Positions 33,640 to 45,600 of a DNA stretch of 64,000 nt are shown here, in pieces. The notes under the pieces were generated by a model. It saw nothing but the letters and a program-made list of their open reading frames with translations, was not told the origin of the DNA and made no database searches. The stretch is from Heterohyrax brucei (Eukaryota > Chordata > Mammalia > Hyracoidea > Procaviidae): assembly GCA_028571685.1 (NCBI GenBank), contig CM053162.1:69490351-69554350 (forward strand), given 5' to 3'. Positions within the stretch are counted from its first letter, which is position 1. Each line of letters opens with the position of its first letter. The position numbers and the translations under genes were made by a program.

Positions 33640-35228
33640 TTCATCATCCCACGGATTTCCTTTGTGCTCCTTTCTGGTCAATAGACCTCACCCCTAATCC
33701 CAAGCAACCACCAGTTTGCTTAGTCACACCTCTTCTAAAATGCTATGAAACTGGAGTCACGTGGTACAATTCCGGGTATAGCTTTTTCTGTCAATGTAGT
33801 ACTTTTGAGATACATGTGTGTAATTTCACGTACCCAGAACACACTGCTGTTCCATGTAGCAGTAGTTTGTTCCCTTATATTCTGCTGTATAAATGCTCCA
33901 ACACTCATTCATCACTTCATTCTTGATGCCCATGTGTGCTCCCCCTTCTCTCCATTTCAGGGTTATTACATACCAACTTGCTATGGACATCCCAGTAAAA
34001 GTCACTGCATGGACACACATTTTTGTTTTTCTTGAGTAATTTAATGGAATTGCTAGAGCTTATGGCATGTATATGGTCAACTTTGTTAAAAAAAAAACAA
34101 CTGGCAGGCTGCTTGCTTCCTACCGTGACACCGTTTGGCAGAGCCATTAGGTCATAGGAACATCCCGGTTGCTGCTCATTCTTACCACCATTTGGTCTAA
34201 TTGGTATTTTCTGTAGTGTCCCATAGTAACGTCTCTTGGTATTTTAATTTGCAGTTCCCTGATGAATGTGTTGGTTATGTTTTCTGTATCTATAGGCCTA
34301 TCTTTTTTGTATGTCTGCTTACCTTTTTTGCTCAATTTTAAATTGTGCTTTCTTCTAATTATTGAAGAAATTTTCCAAAGAAAACATACTACATGCACTT
34401 TGTCATAATCTGTGGTTTACATTTTCATTTTCGTAATGGTATCTTTCAAGGAGCTAACACTTTAATTTTGCTAAATGATAATTTATCATTTTTAATGTAA
34501 TTTATGCTTTCTGCAATTTACTTATGAAATCTTCATCTATGTTAAGTGGAAAAGATTTTCTCCTATGCTTTTGTCTAAAAACTTTATTATTTTGATGCTT
34601 AGTTCTATAATGAATTGGAAGTTAATTTTTGTGTTTCAAAATAGTTTTCAAGGTAATATTCTGTCATCTTTTACAAAGTCTTATTGTTGCAGAGCTTAAA
34701 GAGTCATTACCCAAAGGGGACACAGCATTTTGCATACCCTGTAGAATGTGTGAGCATTCCTGCTTCTTCATTCATCTCGCCACCTACACTGGGCCCGTTT
34801 TTTTCATTCTCATGGTTGTACACTTGTATTCCACTCGTAGTCTTAATTTGCATTTCCTTAAAGCACTTTTAGCTTGGTAGAGCGGAGGATCCACCAAAAA
34901 AGAGGCAGATCCTCGACGAGCCGGATCGACACAGTGAGTGTAACAATAGGCTTAAGCATGAAAGCCGTTGTAGGCACGGCGCAGGAGAGAGCAGCGTTTG
35001 CTGTGTTGTACACAGGGCTGCTGTGAGTCGGAACAGACTCGATGGCACCTGAGAACAACAGCAAAGCACTTTCCAAGTGCTTACTGATTATTTACATAGC
35101 TCTTTCGGATCGATGGCACTTGGCTGGCCAGCTTTTATGAAGTGTCTAGTCACATCATTTGCCTGTATATTAGTGTGCTTTGTTTCTTAAATGTGGACTT
35201 GTAATGATTACTTCAAATGTTATCTGTT
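33640..35228 (-). mobile_element. Old L1M 3' end, antisense
   Basis: Typical antisense L1M order: tattctgctgtataaatgct, tgctatggacatcccagtaa, taatttgcagttccctgatg, gtcttaatttgcatttcctt. It is interrupted by the RTE tail at 34869. Confidence 0.75.
34869..35062 (+). mobile_element. RTE 3'-end insertion with perfect 9-bp target duplication
   Basis: A 194-bp piece from agcttggtagagcggaggat to the end of the RTE (gactcgatggcacctgagaa). It is flanked by aaagcactt at 34860-34868 and 35063-35071, both copies identical. Old L1 sequence continues across the site. Confidence 0.9.
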
Positions 35229-36070
35229 TTGTTGTTGTTGAGAATACAAAAAACAAAACACACATCAACTCAATAGTTTCTATATGTACCATTCAGTGAC
35301 CTTGCTTACATTTGCCTAGCTGTGCGGCCATTCTCACCATCCTTTTCTGAGTTATTTTTCCCTCAATGATGTCAATTCACCATCCCTTAAGATTCCCATT
35401 TAATATTTCAAGCTGCTGTTGTTTCTATCTCTATAAATAGTTCTCAAAAGAGTATAACACTCAAGACAGACATTCTGTATTAGTTCAACTAGATTATTGT
35501 TTGCTTTTAAGAAGACTCCAGGAAATATGAATATTTTTGGTACTATATTTAATGATCATCTCAGGGCCATAGTTGCAAGGGTTCATCCAAACTTCATAGC
35601 TTCAGGAAGCCTGGAGCCCATGAAAATTTGAAATTCTATTTTTGCATTTCTCCCTTTTTATCAGAATTCTTCTACGAAATTTTTGATGAAAATGCTCAGT
35701 AGTGCTAGCCAGACATCATCCAGTTCTGGTCTCATGGCAGAGGAGGTAGCTGTTCACGACAGCAAATAGCTACGCTGTCCATACCCTCCTTCTGTTCCTT
35801 ATTCCCCACCTCCCCTGTTGTCCCAGGCAGGGAGACCACTGTTTGTGCCTTGGATCACCGCTTGAAAGCCATTAGAACCCCAGGCACTAAATACAGAACT
35901 GGGAGGCAGAACAGAAGGACCAAACATGTTATTGGGCCACTTAACTGGGAAGGCCCATGAAACCATGACGCTAAACTTCCAAATGAAGAAACAAAATTCG
36001 ATGAGGTCTTTGCTTGTACACAAGCAGTCTCTGAAGCTCCTTTTACTACTATTATGTATAAATACACATC
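35229..36070 (-). mobile_element. Older L1 3'UTR, antisense
   Basis: Paralogous to 22275-23240: it has tgtaccattcagtgaccttg, tcttctacgaaatttttgat, catccagttctggtctcatg, and ccatgaaaccatgacgctaa in the same order. Confidence 0.65.
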
Positions 36071-36073
36071 TAT

Positions 36074-36230
36074 TGGAAATACTGGTGATGTAGTGCTGTA
36101 GCTGCTAACCAGAAGGTCGGCGATTCAAATCCACCAGACAGTCCTTGGAAACTCTGTGCAACAGTTCTACTCTGTCCATAGGGTCGTGATGTGTCAGAAG
36201 AGACTGGGCAGCAGCAGATTTGGGTTTTTG
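36074..36230 (+). mobile_element. AfroSINE
   Basis: Sense copy: aagtccttggaaactctgt-like body, cggcgattcaaatccaccag B-box region and cagttctactctgtccatag. The tail is decayed. Confidence 0.88.
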
Positions 36231-38984
36231 GTGGTGTACATCTATCAAGCAACTGTCACCAATTCAGCTTTTTACTGGTGGACAACTTGTTAACAACAAT
36301 TACAACCGGCGATTGTGCAATCCTAACCTTAATCAACACTATGCAGTTTTTTTCTGACCTATATTCAGGGTATACATCTTTTGCTTGATACATGTGTTGT
36401 GTACAAAGGCTTAAAAAGACTTGTAAGGGAAGTAAATCTAGAAGTAACTAATTCTGAGTTGATTGCCGTGGAATAGCTTTGGAAGAGAATATTTTGGGAG
36501 AAGAATACAGAAAAAAATAAGGACTCAAGACACAGAACCAAGTACAAAACTCCTACATTCTTGGAATCCATAATGTGGATATTCTTTGAAAGGTAATTGT
36601 ATCAATATATTGATCTGTCAGTATGCAGAAGGATTCCTTCACAGTAATTAAAAATGCATGTTTTCCTAGATTTAACTTTAGAGAAATGAAAAAAAAAAAA
36701 AAAGCTCCAAAATTGTTATGAAGAAACACTTTTCCCAAGTAAAGGAAATAATAATCTGAAGATAGAAGATCACAGATCAATCCAGAATGATCTACATTGA
36801 TACATGGACTGGAAAATTATTAAATTTCTAGAGTAAGACAGGCAAATTGATGTATTTAGGAACAAAGATATGCTATCAGCGTGGGTGAAAAGTTCTAATT
36901 GACTTCAGACTTCTCAGAATAAATACCAGATGACAAAGGACCAATGCCTGTAAAGTTGTGAGGAAAATAAATGGGACTTAATAACAATTTAACCAGTTTA
37001 GACGAGATTGAAGCAAGAAATTAATGGACAGACATCGCCAGGCATTACTCAGCTCAGGAATATTCCCTTTATTCGATTTTTTAGAACATTTTCTTCCAGT
37101 GAACAAATGTAGCTAGTTATATGTCACGTTAAAATGCAAAACGCAGAAAAGGAAAAACTGGACAAGAGAATGACGATGAGAATTCGGTTAAGTTAAACAC
37201 AGAACTAAGACCAAACGCATGGGAGAACCGGTGCGACAGAACAAAATACGATTGTGCTCTGCCTAGGAAAAGCAAGCACTGTAATTAATGAAGGAAATAA
37301 TATTTGCCAGATAGGCAAGGGGTTGGGAGGGAAGAGAGCGCTCCAGTGGCCTCCTCATCTTTCACAGTATTTAGATAATAGCACTTGGTACCTAAATTGG
37401 TTCTGTAAAGCTTCTGTCTTGAAGCATCTTACAGAGACAGAAAGTACAATAAAATGTAAATAAACTATTTTAGTTAGTGGTAAGTTACTTTTTGGAATCA
37501 AGAGAAAGAGTAAGAATCATGGGAAGGAAGAGATCAATTAGCTAGAGTGTCAGGGACACACTGTTTATGTTTCTAAAATATTGTTAGAAACAATGCTGGC
37601 GCTACCTTCTTAATCTTTTAAAAAGTAAATGGCCTTAATTTTTAGAGAAAGAGTTATGTCATAAGACAAAAAAACTTAAATCCATAAATCATTGTTTTAT
37701 CTCAAATATATTTCAGCTTTTTTATTGTTAAATTCAACTGAAATGATAATCCTCGACGGCACTTGGCTTGGCTTGTTAAAAGTATCATATAAAGAATGAT
37801 ACTAATGAAATATTTCTATTGCATTATGTGTCTCTGAGTACATGTATCCTTCTGTTGTACATATTCATAGAGAAATACTAAAAATACTGATTTCCTATTT
37901 AAAAAAATTGTGGCTAGAATTCTTTAAAGTAGGCCAGTTTACGAAACAAAATGTTTCTTTTCATCGCCCTTTCTGCCCATAAAAACTTTTTTAAAATAAC
38001 TTCCCTTTCTGCTAAACATACTATATTGCCACTGAGAAGTGTTAAGTCTAAATCCTGGAATTCTTCATGCATTTTTCTATCTTCATTCAGCGTGGTTTGT
38101 TTGTGAGAAGAAATGGATATTTCTTTCAGCTATATATATTTTTGGGGGGGGTCAGGAAAGTCAGTTTGAAACCTGCAATTGACAAGTTTTTGAGTGCAAT
38201 TCTCCTATACTTGAAGGAGTTTCATATTCATAAAAGATTTGGCTCTAACTTCAAATAAAAAGCGGCAAACAGAAGCAGAATGCCAGAGAAAACGCTCCTC
38301 ATGGGATGTGCTCTAAATAGCAAAACAATCATTTTCCAGTTAAAAACTGACTTCAGCTGTTATGAAATGTTTTTGTCTTTTTCTTTGCTAAACAACCTAG
38401 AATCGGTGCCTCATGTATAAGGTCACACAGTGTTGAATAACAATGCCAGGTCTGTCCATAAACTTGTTTCCTCTACAAAACCGAGCATTGGCTTCTAAGT
38501 AACAAAAATAAAACAAAATAAAATAAATGGAGCACAGACACTGAGATCAACATAGGCTCAGAGACAAACGTTTACCCTGAAGTCTCAAACCAATGGAATT
38601 TAACATTATCTTATTAAAAAACTGAAAACAAAAATGAAATGTAAGTTTACGGATAAAAATAATTTTGTTGTTTCCGAGTACTATTGCAAGTAACGTAAAA
38701 AAAAGTACACTAAGAATTAGTTTCAGTGAAGAGGCACTCATCACAGTGCAGTTCACAGCAAGTAGGGCAAGGAGAGCTTGAGGAAGGAGTTCTGCGCAAC
38801 CTGGCTCCTCTGGATTCTGAAAGTGGTGAGGCAGCAGAATGTGTTAACAATACCATCCACCAGTCTGGATGGATTTTTATAGAAGTTACACAGGGCTAGT
38901 CCTACAAGGAACCAGAAATTATCTGCACCAGTCGGTAGGGAAATGACTAGTCAAATATAGTTTGTTAGTAGTGTTTGGGTTATA
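36231..38984. other. No recognised feature
   Basis: About 2.7 kb of unique-looking AT-rich sequence. Small open frames (36553-36780, 37254-37463, 38067-38258 and others) show no domain, and no splice-flanked exon could be recognised. Confidence 0.4.
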
Positions 38985-39151
38985 ACCAAAAACCAAACCC
39001 ATCACTCTTGAGTCAATTTCAGCTTATAGTGACCCCGTAAGACAGAGAAGAATTGCCTTGTAATTTCCAAACAGCACCTGGTGGATTTGAACTGCCCACC
39101 TTCCTGGTTGTCAGCTATAACACTGAACAACTATGCCACCAGGGTTTTAGA
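38985..39151 (-). mobile_element. AfroSINE
   Basis: Antisense: aaacccatcactcttgagtc, agcacctggtggatttgaac and actatgccaccagggtttta. Confidence 0.9.
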
Positions 39152-39689
39152 CAGTCAATAAATATCGCCTCTATTTTCTGTCCAAATTTGAAACCCATTG
39201 ATAGAAGGATGGAAGTAGACAAATAGAAATCAACCAAAAGGGCTTGTTAATACTTTCTGTTCCCATCCGTTTTTTGTTGTTGTTATTGTCTCTTTTTGGG
39301 ACTTGGACCTCGCGTCTGAGGGAAAATTTGCATTTCAGAAAAGATACACTGACAGAGGCCCTGAGTGAAGAAGCGAGGAAAGGAGACCAAATTCATTCAT
39401 TCTTAAGGCCTTCTAATGCATTGAATTCAACCAACTGAGAAACATTAACGGACGTGACCGTGGAGTCAGGTCTCTCGATCATTTCCTGTGAGCAAGAGTA
39501 CGGAGTCCGAGGGGCAAAGACATCATCTGGACCTCCACTAGTCAACACGAGGAGTGATAAGTATTTCCCCTCAAGCAAATATTTTCCCATATATTTTACA
39601 GTCTAACAATTTTAATTTAAAAACAATGTAAGCATATTAATATCTGAATTGGTAAAACACACAGACACTCTGCCTTCTTGTTCTACATT
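39152..39689. other. No recognised feature
   Basis: Unassigned sequence. Confidence 0.4.
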
Positions 39690-39850
39690 TTTCTCTTGCT
39701 CTGTTTGGGTCTCTCTACGTCCCTGTCAGAGTAGTTACTAGCGATAGCCGGGCACTATCTAGATCCTGTGGTTTCAGGATAAGGCGGGCTGTGGTTTATG
39801 TGGTGAAAAATGTATCTTAATTGGTAAAATTTAAAGATAAATTTATATAG
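39690..39850 (-). mobile_element. L1 3'UTR fragment, antisense
   Basis: Third, shorter relative of the 22900 and 35690 region (agtagttactagcgatagcc, actatctagatcctgtggtt). Confidence 0.45.
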
Positions 39851-40011
39851 GAATGTATAGATGAATTCATAAAAGAAAGAAAAATAGCTACTCAATGTGT
39901 ATGCATCAGATACTCCAGCAGAATCTTGGTTAAATTGTATTTTCTCTATGGGTGTTGTTTAAGTTCAGAACAATACCTTTTTTTTTTTTTTTAATAAAAT
40001 GACTTGTTTTT

Positions 40012-40775
40012 CTGTCTGTGAGTTGTGCTGTAGGGACTCACTTGTTGCTGTTATGATGGAAGGTATGCCACTGATATTTCAAATCCCAGCAGGGTCACCA
40101 CTGGTGGACAGATGGATAGATGGAAAAATGGACCATTTTTACCCATTTATGCAGTCTGACATCGATCAAACGTGCAGTCAGGATGAATTAATAACTACTG
40201 GCAATTGGAAACACGGAAGAAGAATCAGTAGCTGGAGAACATGGCATTGCTAGCAGAAATGACACTGATGGTCGCATTATAAGATTAACAAGAGCAACGA
40301 CGTCTTCATTGCAAATACCATTTTCAGCAACACAAATGATGACTCATGGACCTCACTAAACGAAGTACACAGGAATCAAATCAACTGCGTCTATGCAGGG
40401 AGACAACGGAGAAGTTCAGCATCAGTAGTGAGAAGAAGTGCAGAATGAACAAATCTGTCTTGGAAGAAGTACAGCCAAAAGGTTCCTTAGAAGCAAGGAT
40501 GATAAGACTTCATTTCATGGACTTTAGACCTGCTACGAGGGGGGACCGGTCTCTGAGACAGAACATCACGCTGAGTGAAGCAGAGAGTCAGTAGGCTGCA
40601 GGAAGACCCTCGAGGAGACGGATTGACACAGCAGTTACAGCAAGGAGCTCAAGCACAGTGAAGGCTGTAAAAAGGGCGCAGAAGTGGGCAGTACTTTTTC
40701 TGTTGCACACAGAGTCACTGTGAGTTGGTACCAACTCAGAGGCACCTAACAGTGCCAGCAGTACATAACAATGAA
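40012..40775 (+). mobile_element. Internally deleted RTE element with 5' and 3' parts
   Basis: Starts with a 5'-region block (gaaggtatgccactgatatt, ccagcagggtcaccactggt). The endonuclease region follows (from about 40147, cagtctgacatcgatcaaac; then cacaggaatcaaatcaactg). At about 40440 it jumps straight to the post-RT region (aacaaatctgtcttggaaga) and the RTE end (gtcactgtgagttggtacca). The reverse transcriptase is missing. Confidence 0.8.
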
Positions 40776-41295
40776 ATAGCTTGTGAACAGAAAGTCATTA
40801 CCAAGAAATGACAGTTTATTCTGATGTTGTTAATACATGAGCCAATGAGTTAGTTGAGTCTGCATTTTTTTTTATGCCCGAGAAATGCAACTGATTGGAT
40901 CTGCTCAGATTTGGAGTGTATTATGACACTGATTGCTGAAAAATTGAACGTATTATGTTTTCGAACCCAGTTTGTTTCTTAAGTTTTCTATAGAGGTGTC
41001 TGTTGGACTAGACTTTGTCCCTTCTCAGCAGGGGTATAGGCACTAGCTCAGCACACATCTTCAGGGGTTTGCATGAGGAATCCCAGAAGGCTGGAGAGTA
41101 CAGTACGGAAGTCGTAACCTGGAGTCAGAGACAAGTGCCAGTCACCTGAGGTCATATGGTAATGGGAGATAAAATGTGGCAACAGCTGTACAGGCTATTT
41201 GAACAAAAGGTGTCCTTCTTGCCAGAAACTGTGTTTCATGGATCAACAGCATTTACACTAGCACTACACTGTGTCCAGCGGCAGAAGACTAATCT

Positions 41296-41464
41296 AGGAA
41301 ACACCGATGGTGTGGTCGTTAAGCTCTACAGCTGCTATCCAAAAGGTTGGCAGTTCAAATCCATCATGGGCTCCTTGGAAAGTCTATGGAGCTGTTCTAT
41401 CCTGCCCTATATGGTTTCTGTGAGTCAAAATCGGGAACTGATTTGACCACAGAGGGTTTGGTTA
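41296..41464 (+). mobile_element. AfroSINE
   Basis: Sense: ggtcgttaagctctacagct, gttggcagttcaaatccatc, ctatcctgccctatatggtt. Confidence 0.88.
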
Positions 41465-41603
41465 GTTTTGAAGAATCATCTGAAGTTCTAACTGAATCCT
41501 TCAGGTTAGGGGACATCCAAGTAATGATCACGAATGAAATTTGATAGAAGTAATGAAACTTGAGAAAACAATGAGTCAGGTTTATGGTTTCCCAAAATAA
41601 TCC

Positions 41604-41604
41604 T

Positions 41605-41635
<31 letters not shown>

Positions 41636-41659
41636 GTGTGTGTGTGTGTGTGCGTGTGT
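41604..41659 (+). repeat. (TG)n microsatellite
   Basis: TG dinucleotides with two interruptions, about 56 bp. Confidence 0.98.
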
Positions 41660-41663
41660 CTCA

Positions 41664-41814
41664 AAATCCACTGCTGTCTCATTGGCTTAGACTCAAAGAA
41701 ACCCTACAGGTCAGGGTAGATTTGCCCCATAGGTTTCCAAGGAGTGGCTGGTGGATTTGAACTACCGATCTTTCAGTTGGTAGCAGGACTCTTAATGACT
41801 ACAGCACCAGGGCT
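41664..41814 (-). mobile_element. AfroSINE, short form
   Basis: Antisense: ccactgctgtctcattggct, ccaaggagtggctggtggat, gactacagcaccagggcta. Confidence 0.9.
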
Positions 41815-41919
41815 ATACATGTATGTGTACACGTGTGTGTATGTATATGTATATACATACGCATGCCAGCCAGCCAAGTGCCTTCATGTACGCACACATA
41901 CACCCCTATAACAAGAAAA

Positions 41920-42113
41920 AAATTACAGTCAAGTTGATTCAGACTCACAGTAACCATATATGACAAAGCAAAAGTGCCCCATACCATTTCCAAGATTGCA
42001 ATGTTTTCAGAAGCAAATGCTGACATCTTTCTCCTACGGAGAGGCTGGTGGGTTACAACCACGGACCTTGCACTTAGCAGCTGAGTGCATATCTAGTGTG
42101 CTACCAGGGTTCC
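41920..42113 (-). mobile_element. AfroSINE, long form
   Basis: Antisense copy carrying an extra segment of about 45 bp (atgttttcagaagcaaatgc ... tcctacggagag) between the body and the ggttacaaccacgg B-box region. Short copies such as 41664 lack it. Confidence 0.85.
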
Positions 42114-42224
42114 TTATATGCATACATGTGTGAACATATATGTACATGTGTATACATATATGTCATTTCATAATTATTTGACCCCTGTTATTTAGTCCTC
42201 ATGGTGACCCTAGGGGCCAGGGTA

Positions 42225-42265
42225 GACCATGAGTCGGATCCGACTCGACGGCACTTGGCTGTTTA
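42225..42265 (+). mobile_element. AfroSINE/RTE tail fragment
   Basis: Only the tail: gagtcggatccgactcgacg then gcacttggct. It could belong to either family. Confidence 0.55.
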
Positions 42266-42388
42266 GTCTATCCTTCACAAACATGTAATAGAAAAATGTT
42301 AGAATAAATGAATGAATAAATAAATATAAAACAACACTAATATCCTTTCATGATATACCCTACAGGGAAGAATCAAGTATGAACTAAT

Positions 42389-42420
<32 letters not shown>
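42389..42420 (+). repeat. (CA)n microsatellite
   Basis: About 16 CA units. Confidence 0.98.
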
Positions 42421-42421
<1 letters not shown>

Positions 42422-43159
42422 CATTTTGTCTAAAAGTTCAATACATTTTTTTGCTTTCAGTCGGTACAGGAATGAACAATTCCAACCACAAGTGGCCCCA
42501 TCTGTTCTTGAAAATTCTGCACGAATGTGGGCTTTCTCCCTGCTGGTCCATTAGCTATAGTCTCTTCTCTCAGATCCCCAAATGGTTTGGTGGTTTCCAG
42601 CTAGCGAAGGCTTTTGTCACACGGCGGTTCATTTACATCTCATTGCTAAAAGAACAAAAAACATCTATTATTGACAGTGCTCGGCAGTGTGCTTCGCTTC
42701 GTTCCAGAGCTCCTCCGAAGCAAGCCCGCCTGTTGGGCCCAGGTGCCTCTCTGGCCAGCGAAGGCTCTCATCATCTTTGATCGCTCGGTCTGCTGGGGGG
42801 CTCACGGCTCAGCTCTGAGCGCCACCGCGAGCAGCCACCACAGGGAGCCCAAGGACGCTGGCTGGCAGTGTCCTGACTTCAAAGCTTGGGAATGAGTTCT
42901 GAGGGATCTGACGGTTTCTTTGGAGCGCCATCATCAGGCCAAAACGGCAAGGGCACGTTTAGCCTTGGTTTGAACTTTGTGTTTTCCTGCAGAGTGGGCA
43001 CCTTTTGTTTCCTTTCTGTTACACAATTCTTAAGTATTTACTGTAGGATATAATTTAAACCCAATTAAGGCCCCAATCTTGGAACTGGGTATGAATAGTG
43101 CAGATAATAATTAGAGATCATAAAAGCACATTAAAGTCTCTTCATAGACAGTCACTTTA
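42421..43159. other. Unassigned, with a GC-rich patch
   Basis: 42680-42960 is notably GC- and CpG-richer than its surroundings (for instance gagcgccaccgcgagcagcc). An open frame spans it but has no recognised domain. It could be an exon, a regulatory patch or an unidentified LTR; none is supported. Confidence 0.35.
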
Positions 43160-43590
43160 TTACGCCCCTAGAGCTGTGACAGACAACACAGAGCCACAGG
43201 CTGGGTGGCCGACAGCAGCAGAGTCCGCGTCACGGCGCTGGAGCGCAGAGCCCGAGACCGGCCGCTGAGCGGGCTTGGCTCTTCCCGAGGGCTGAGGGCA
43301 AGACGCTCGGTGGCACTGTCCCTGCTGCTGGTGCTCCCTGGCAACGCCTGGCGGTCCTTAGCTCGCAGACACAGCGCCGAGGGCCGCCTCCAGCTGCACA
43401 GGGCCAGCTTCCCTCGGTTTCTGTGTCTTCTGTTTTTAATAAGAACATCATTCAAGTTGGATTAGGTCCTACTCGACTAGTGTGACTTCAGGGTAACTGA
43501 TAATACCCTTAAAGCGTCTATTTCCAGATAAGGTGACATTCACAGGAGCCATAAAGGACTTCAGTATGGCATTTGAGGTAAACAACTGAA
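43160..43590 (-). mobile_element. MLT1-like LTR, antisense
   Basis: Order of an antisense MLT1 LTR: ctgggtggccgacagcagca near the left, tgtgtcttctgttttta, tattgga-like taggtcctactcgactagtg, then tttccagataaggtgacatt. CpG sites are still frequent at 43215-43300. Confidence 0.55.
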
Positions 43591-44086
43591 TCTATTATAT
43601 AGTTGTAGACATGGGTAGACACAGATTCAGGGATAAAAGTAGAAATACAGACATATATACATGGGTAGATGTATGGCCAATGTATTCTCTCATTTACCCA
43701 GGGCTGGAATTGATTATTCTTTTCATTTTTGTGTCAACATAAAATACTAGAACAACATCTTATTTTTAAAACATATATTTCTATAATAGCTAATTGAACA
43801 TACGCAGTATTTGTAACTTCCATTTCTGTTTTTTATTTCTGAATTCCCTTTTGTATCTCTAGATTTTTGTTTTGTTTAAGTCATTTTGTCTTTCAAATTT
43901 CTCTCAACAATTTTTTATGGATTGATCATACTAACTATATATACTACAGTTTTTTTTTGCTTGCTTTAAAGTGAGTTTTTGATACAAATATTTAAAAATC
44001 ATCTGTAATGAAATCCAGTAACAATTTATTTGTGGTTTATGTCTTTGTCTATAATTATGAAATCTTACTTACCTCTCAAAAGGAAT
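43591..44086. other. No recognised feature
   Basis: AT-rich unassigned sequence. Confidence 0.45.
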
Positions 44087-44244
44087 AAACCCACCACTGC
44101 CATCAATTCGAGTCTGACTCATAGAGACTCTAGAGGTCAGAGTAGAATTGCCCATAGAGTTTCCAAGGAGTGCCCGGTGGATTTGAACTACTGACCTTTT
44201 GGTTAACAGCACAGCATTTAACCCACTACACCACCAGGGTTTCC
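44087..44244 (-). mobile_element. AfroSINE
   Basis: Complete antisense copy: ccaccactgccatcaattcg, gagtttccaaggagtgcccg, ctacaccaccagggtttccc. Confidence 0.94.
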
Positions 44245-44842
44245 CTCAAAAGGACTATAATATTAAATGATGTGTTATGTCAGTGTTTTTTCTCTCGATT
44301 ACTTTACTTACATGTTTATTTCTATGGGATTTATTTTGGAGTTGTATGTGACATAAGAATATAAATGTGTAACTAAAAAAATTAAATGCGTATGTTTTCA
44401 CTTCATTTGTTGAATAGCATCTTTGACAAAGTTTTGTTTTACTCTGTACATATTTAGATCTGTTTATGGACTTTCCGTGCTGTTTAATTGATTCCTTATT
44501 TATTCTGCAAAAACTATCCTCTAATACCTTTAATTTTCTGAAACACTTAATATCTAATAAGAGAAATATCATTTCATTACTCTCCTTCATGATTTTCATA
44601 TTATCAAATTAAAATCATAGTATCAAGTTCCCAAATAATCCCATTAATGTAGTCACTGAAGTTGTTACAGTAACAAATTCATTCAAAGGCTGTGATAGAA
44701 AAATATCTTTTATATATGTAACTGTAATTGTAATTATTCAACAGAATTTTATTCTTCTTTGTCATTGTTATTAACTAAGAAGAATTACATTTTTAAACAT
44801 TTCTGTTATCATACACAAAACATTCATTTTCTAGGCAGTCCT
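44245..44842. other. No recognised feature
   Basis: AT-rich unassigned sequence. Confidence 0.45.
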
Positions 44843-45006
44843 CTAGAACAGAACAGAATTGTCCTCATTGCCAGAGTTGAACTGCTCCACAGAGTTTCCA
44901 AGCAGCACCTGCTGGTTTCGACCTGCCAGTCTCTTGGTGAGCAGATGGAGTGCTTCCCCTTTGGGTTAGCAGATGGAGTGCTTCACCAGTTCGCCTCCAG
45001 GGTTCC
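44843..45006 (-). mobile_element. AfroSINE with internal duplication
   Basis: Antisense copy, diverged at the left. The 16-bp block gcagatggagtgcttc occurs twice, at 44941 and 44969. Confidence 0.8.
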
Positions 45007-45424
45007 CACCTTCCATTACTACCCCTCATATATTATTGTTTCCATAAAAAGCCAACCAGTGTAACGTGGCGAGAAAATCCAATGTGTGATCTATGCCCAT
45101 TTTCCCTCAGAGAGCACAGCTTCATTTAAGAATAAAATCCTGCCCACCTGCCTTTGCCTCCTTAGTCTACAGCATACCTTGAGCTGGTTGACCCGGGTTG
45201 ATGTGCCAAGCAAGTCTTAGAAGTGACTTTATCAGGAATGACCAAGTCATACCAGGTCACATGGCACTTCATTCTCAATGACTGGTAGTGAATTATGCCG
45301 TATAACCATGCCTATCTCAATCTAAAACAGGTGTACCTGGACCAATTTTCTGCTCTGTCTTTATGCAGGAGGAATTCCAGTGATCTAGTTCCATTCCAGA
45401 GTCTCTGGGTAGTTCACATGGTCA
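45007..45424. other. No recognised feature
   Basis: Unassigned sequence. Confidence 0.4.
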
Positions 45425-45600
45425 GTTTGCTTACCCACAAACCAAACGTTTAGAAGTTTCAAAACACCCAGAGGTATCTTGAAGATGGCATGGTGATCTA
45501 CTCCTGAAAAATAAGCCACTGGAGACCCCATCGAGTGCAGTCATACTCTGACACACGTGGAGTTGCCGTAAGTTAGTCAACTCCATAGCAACTGGTTAGT
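45425..45600 (+). mobile_element. AfroSINE, diverged long form
   Basis: Has cttgaagatggcatggtgat in the extra middle segment and ccgtaagttagtcaactcca in the tail. Head unclear. Confidence 0.5.

Noticed and set aside
41604..42420. CRISPR-like array or regulatory repeat
   Set aside because: The TG and CA runs are plain microsatellites with AfroSINEs between, without spacers of regular length.
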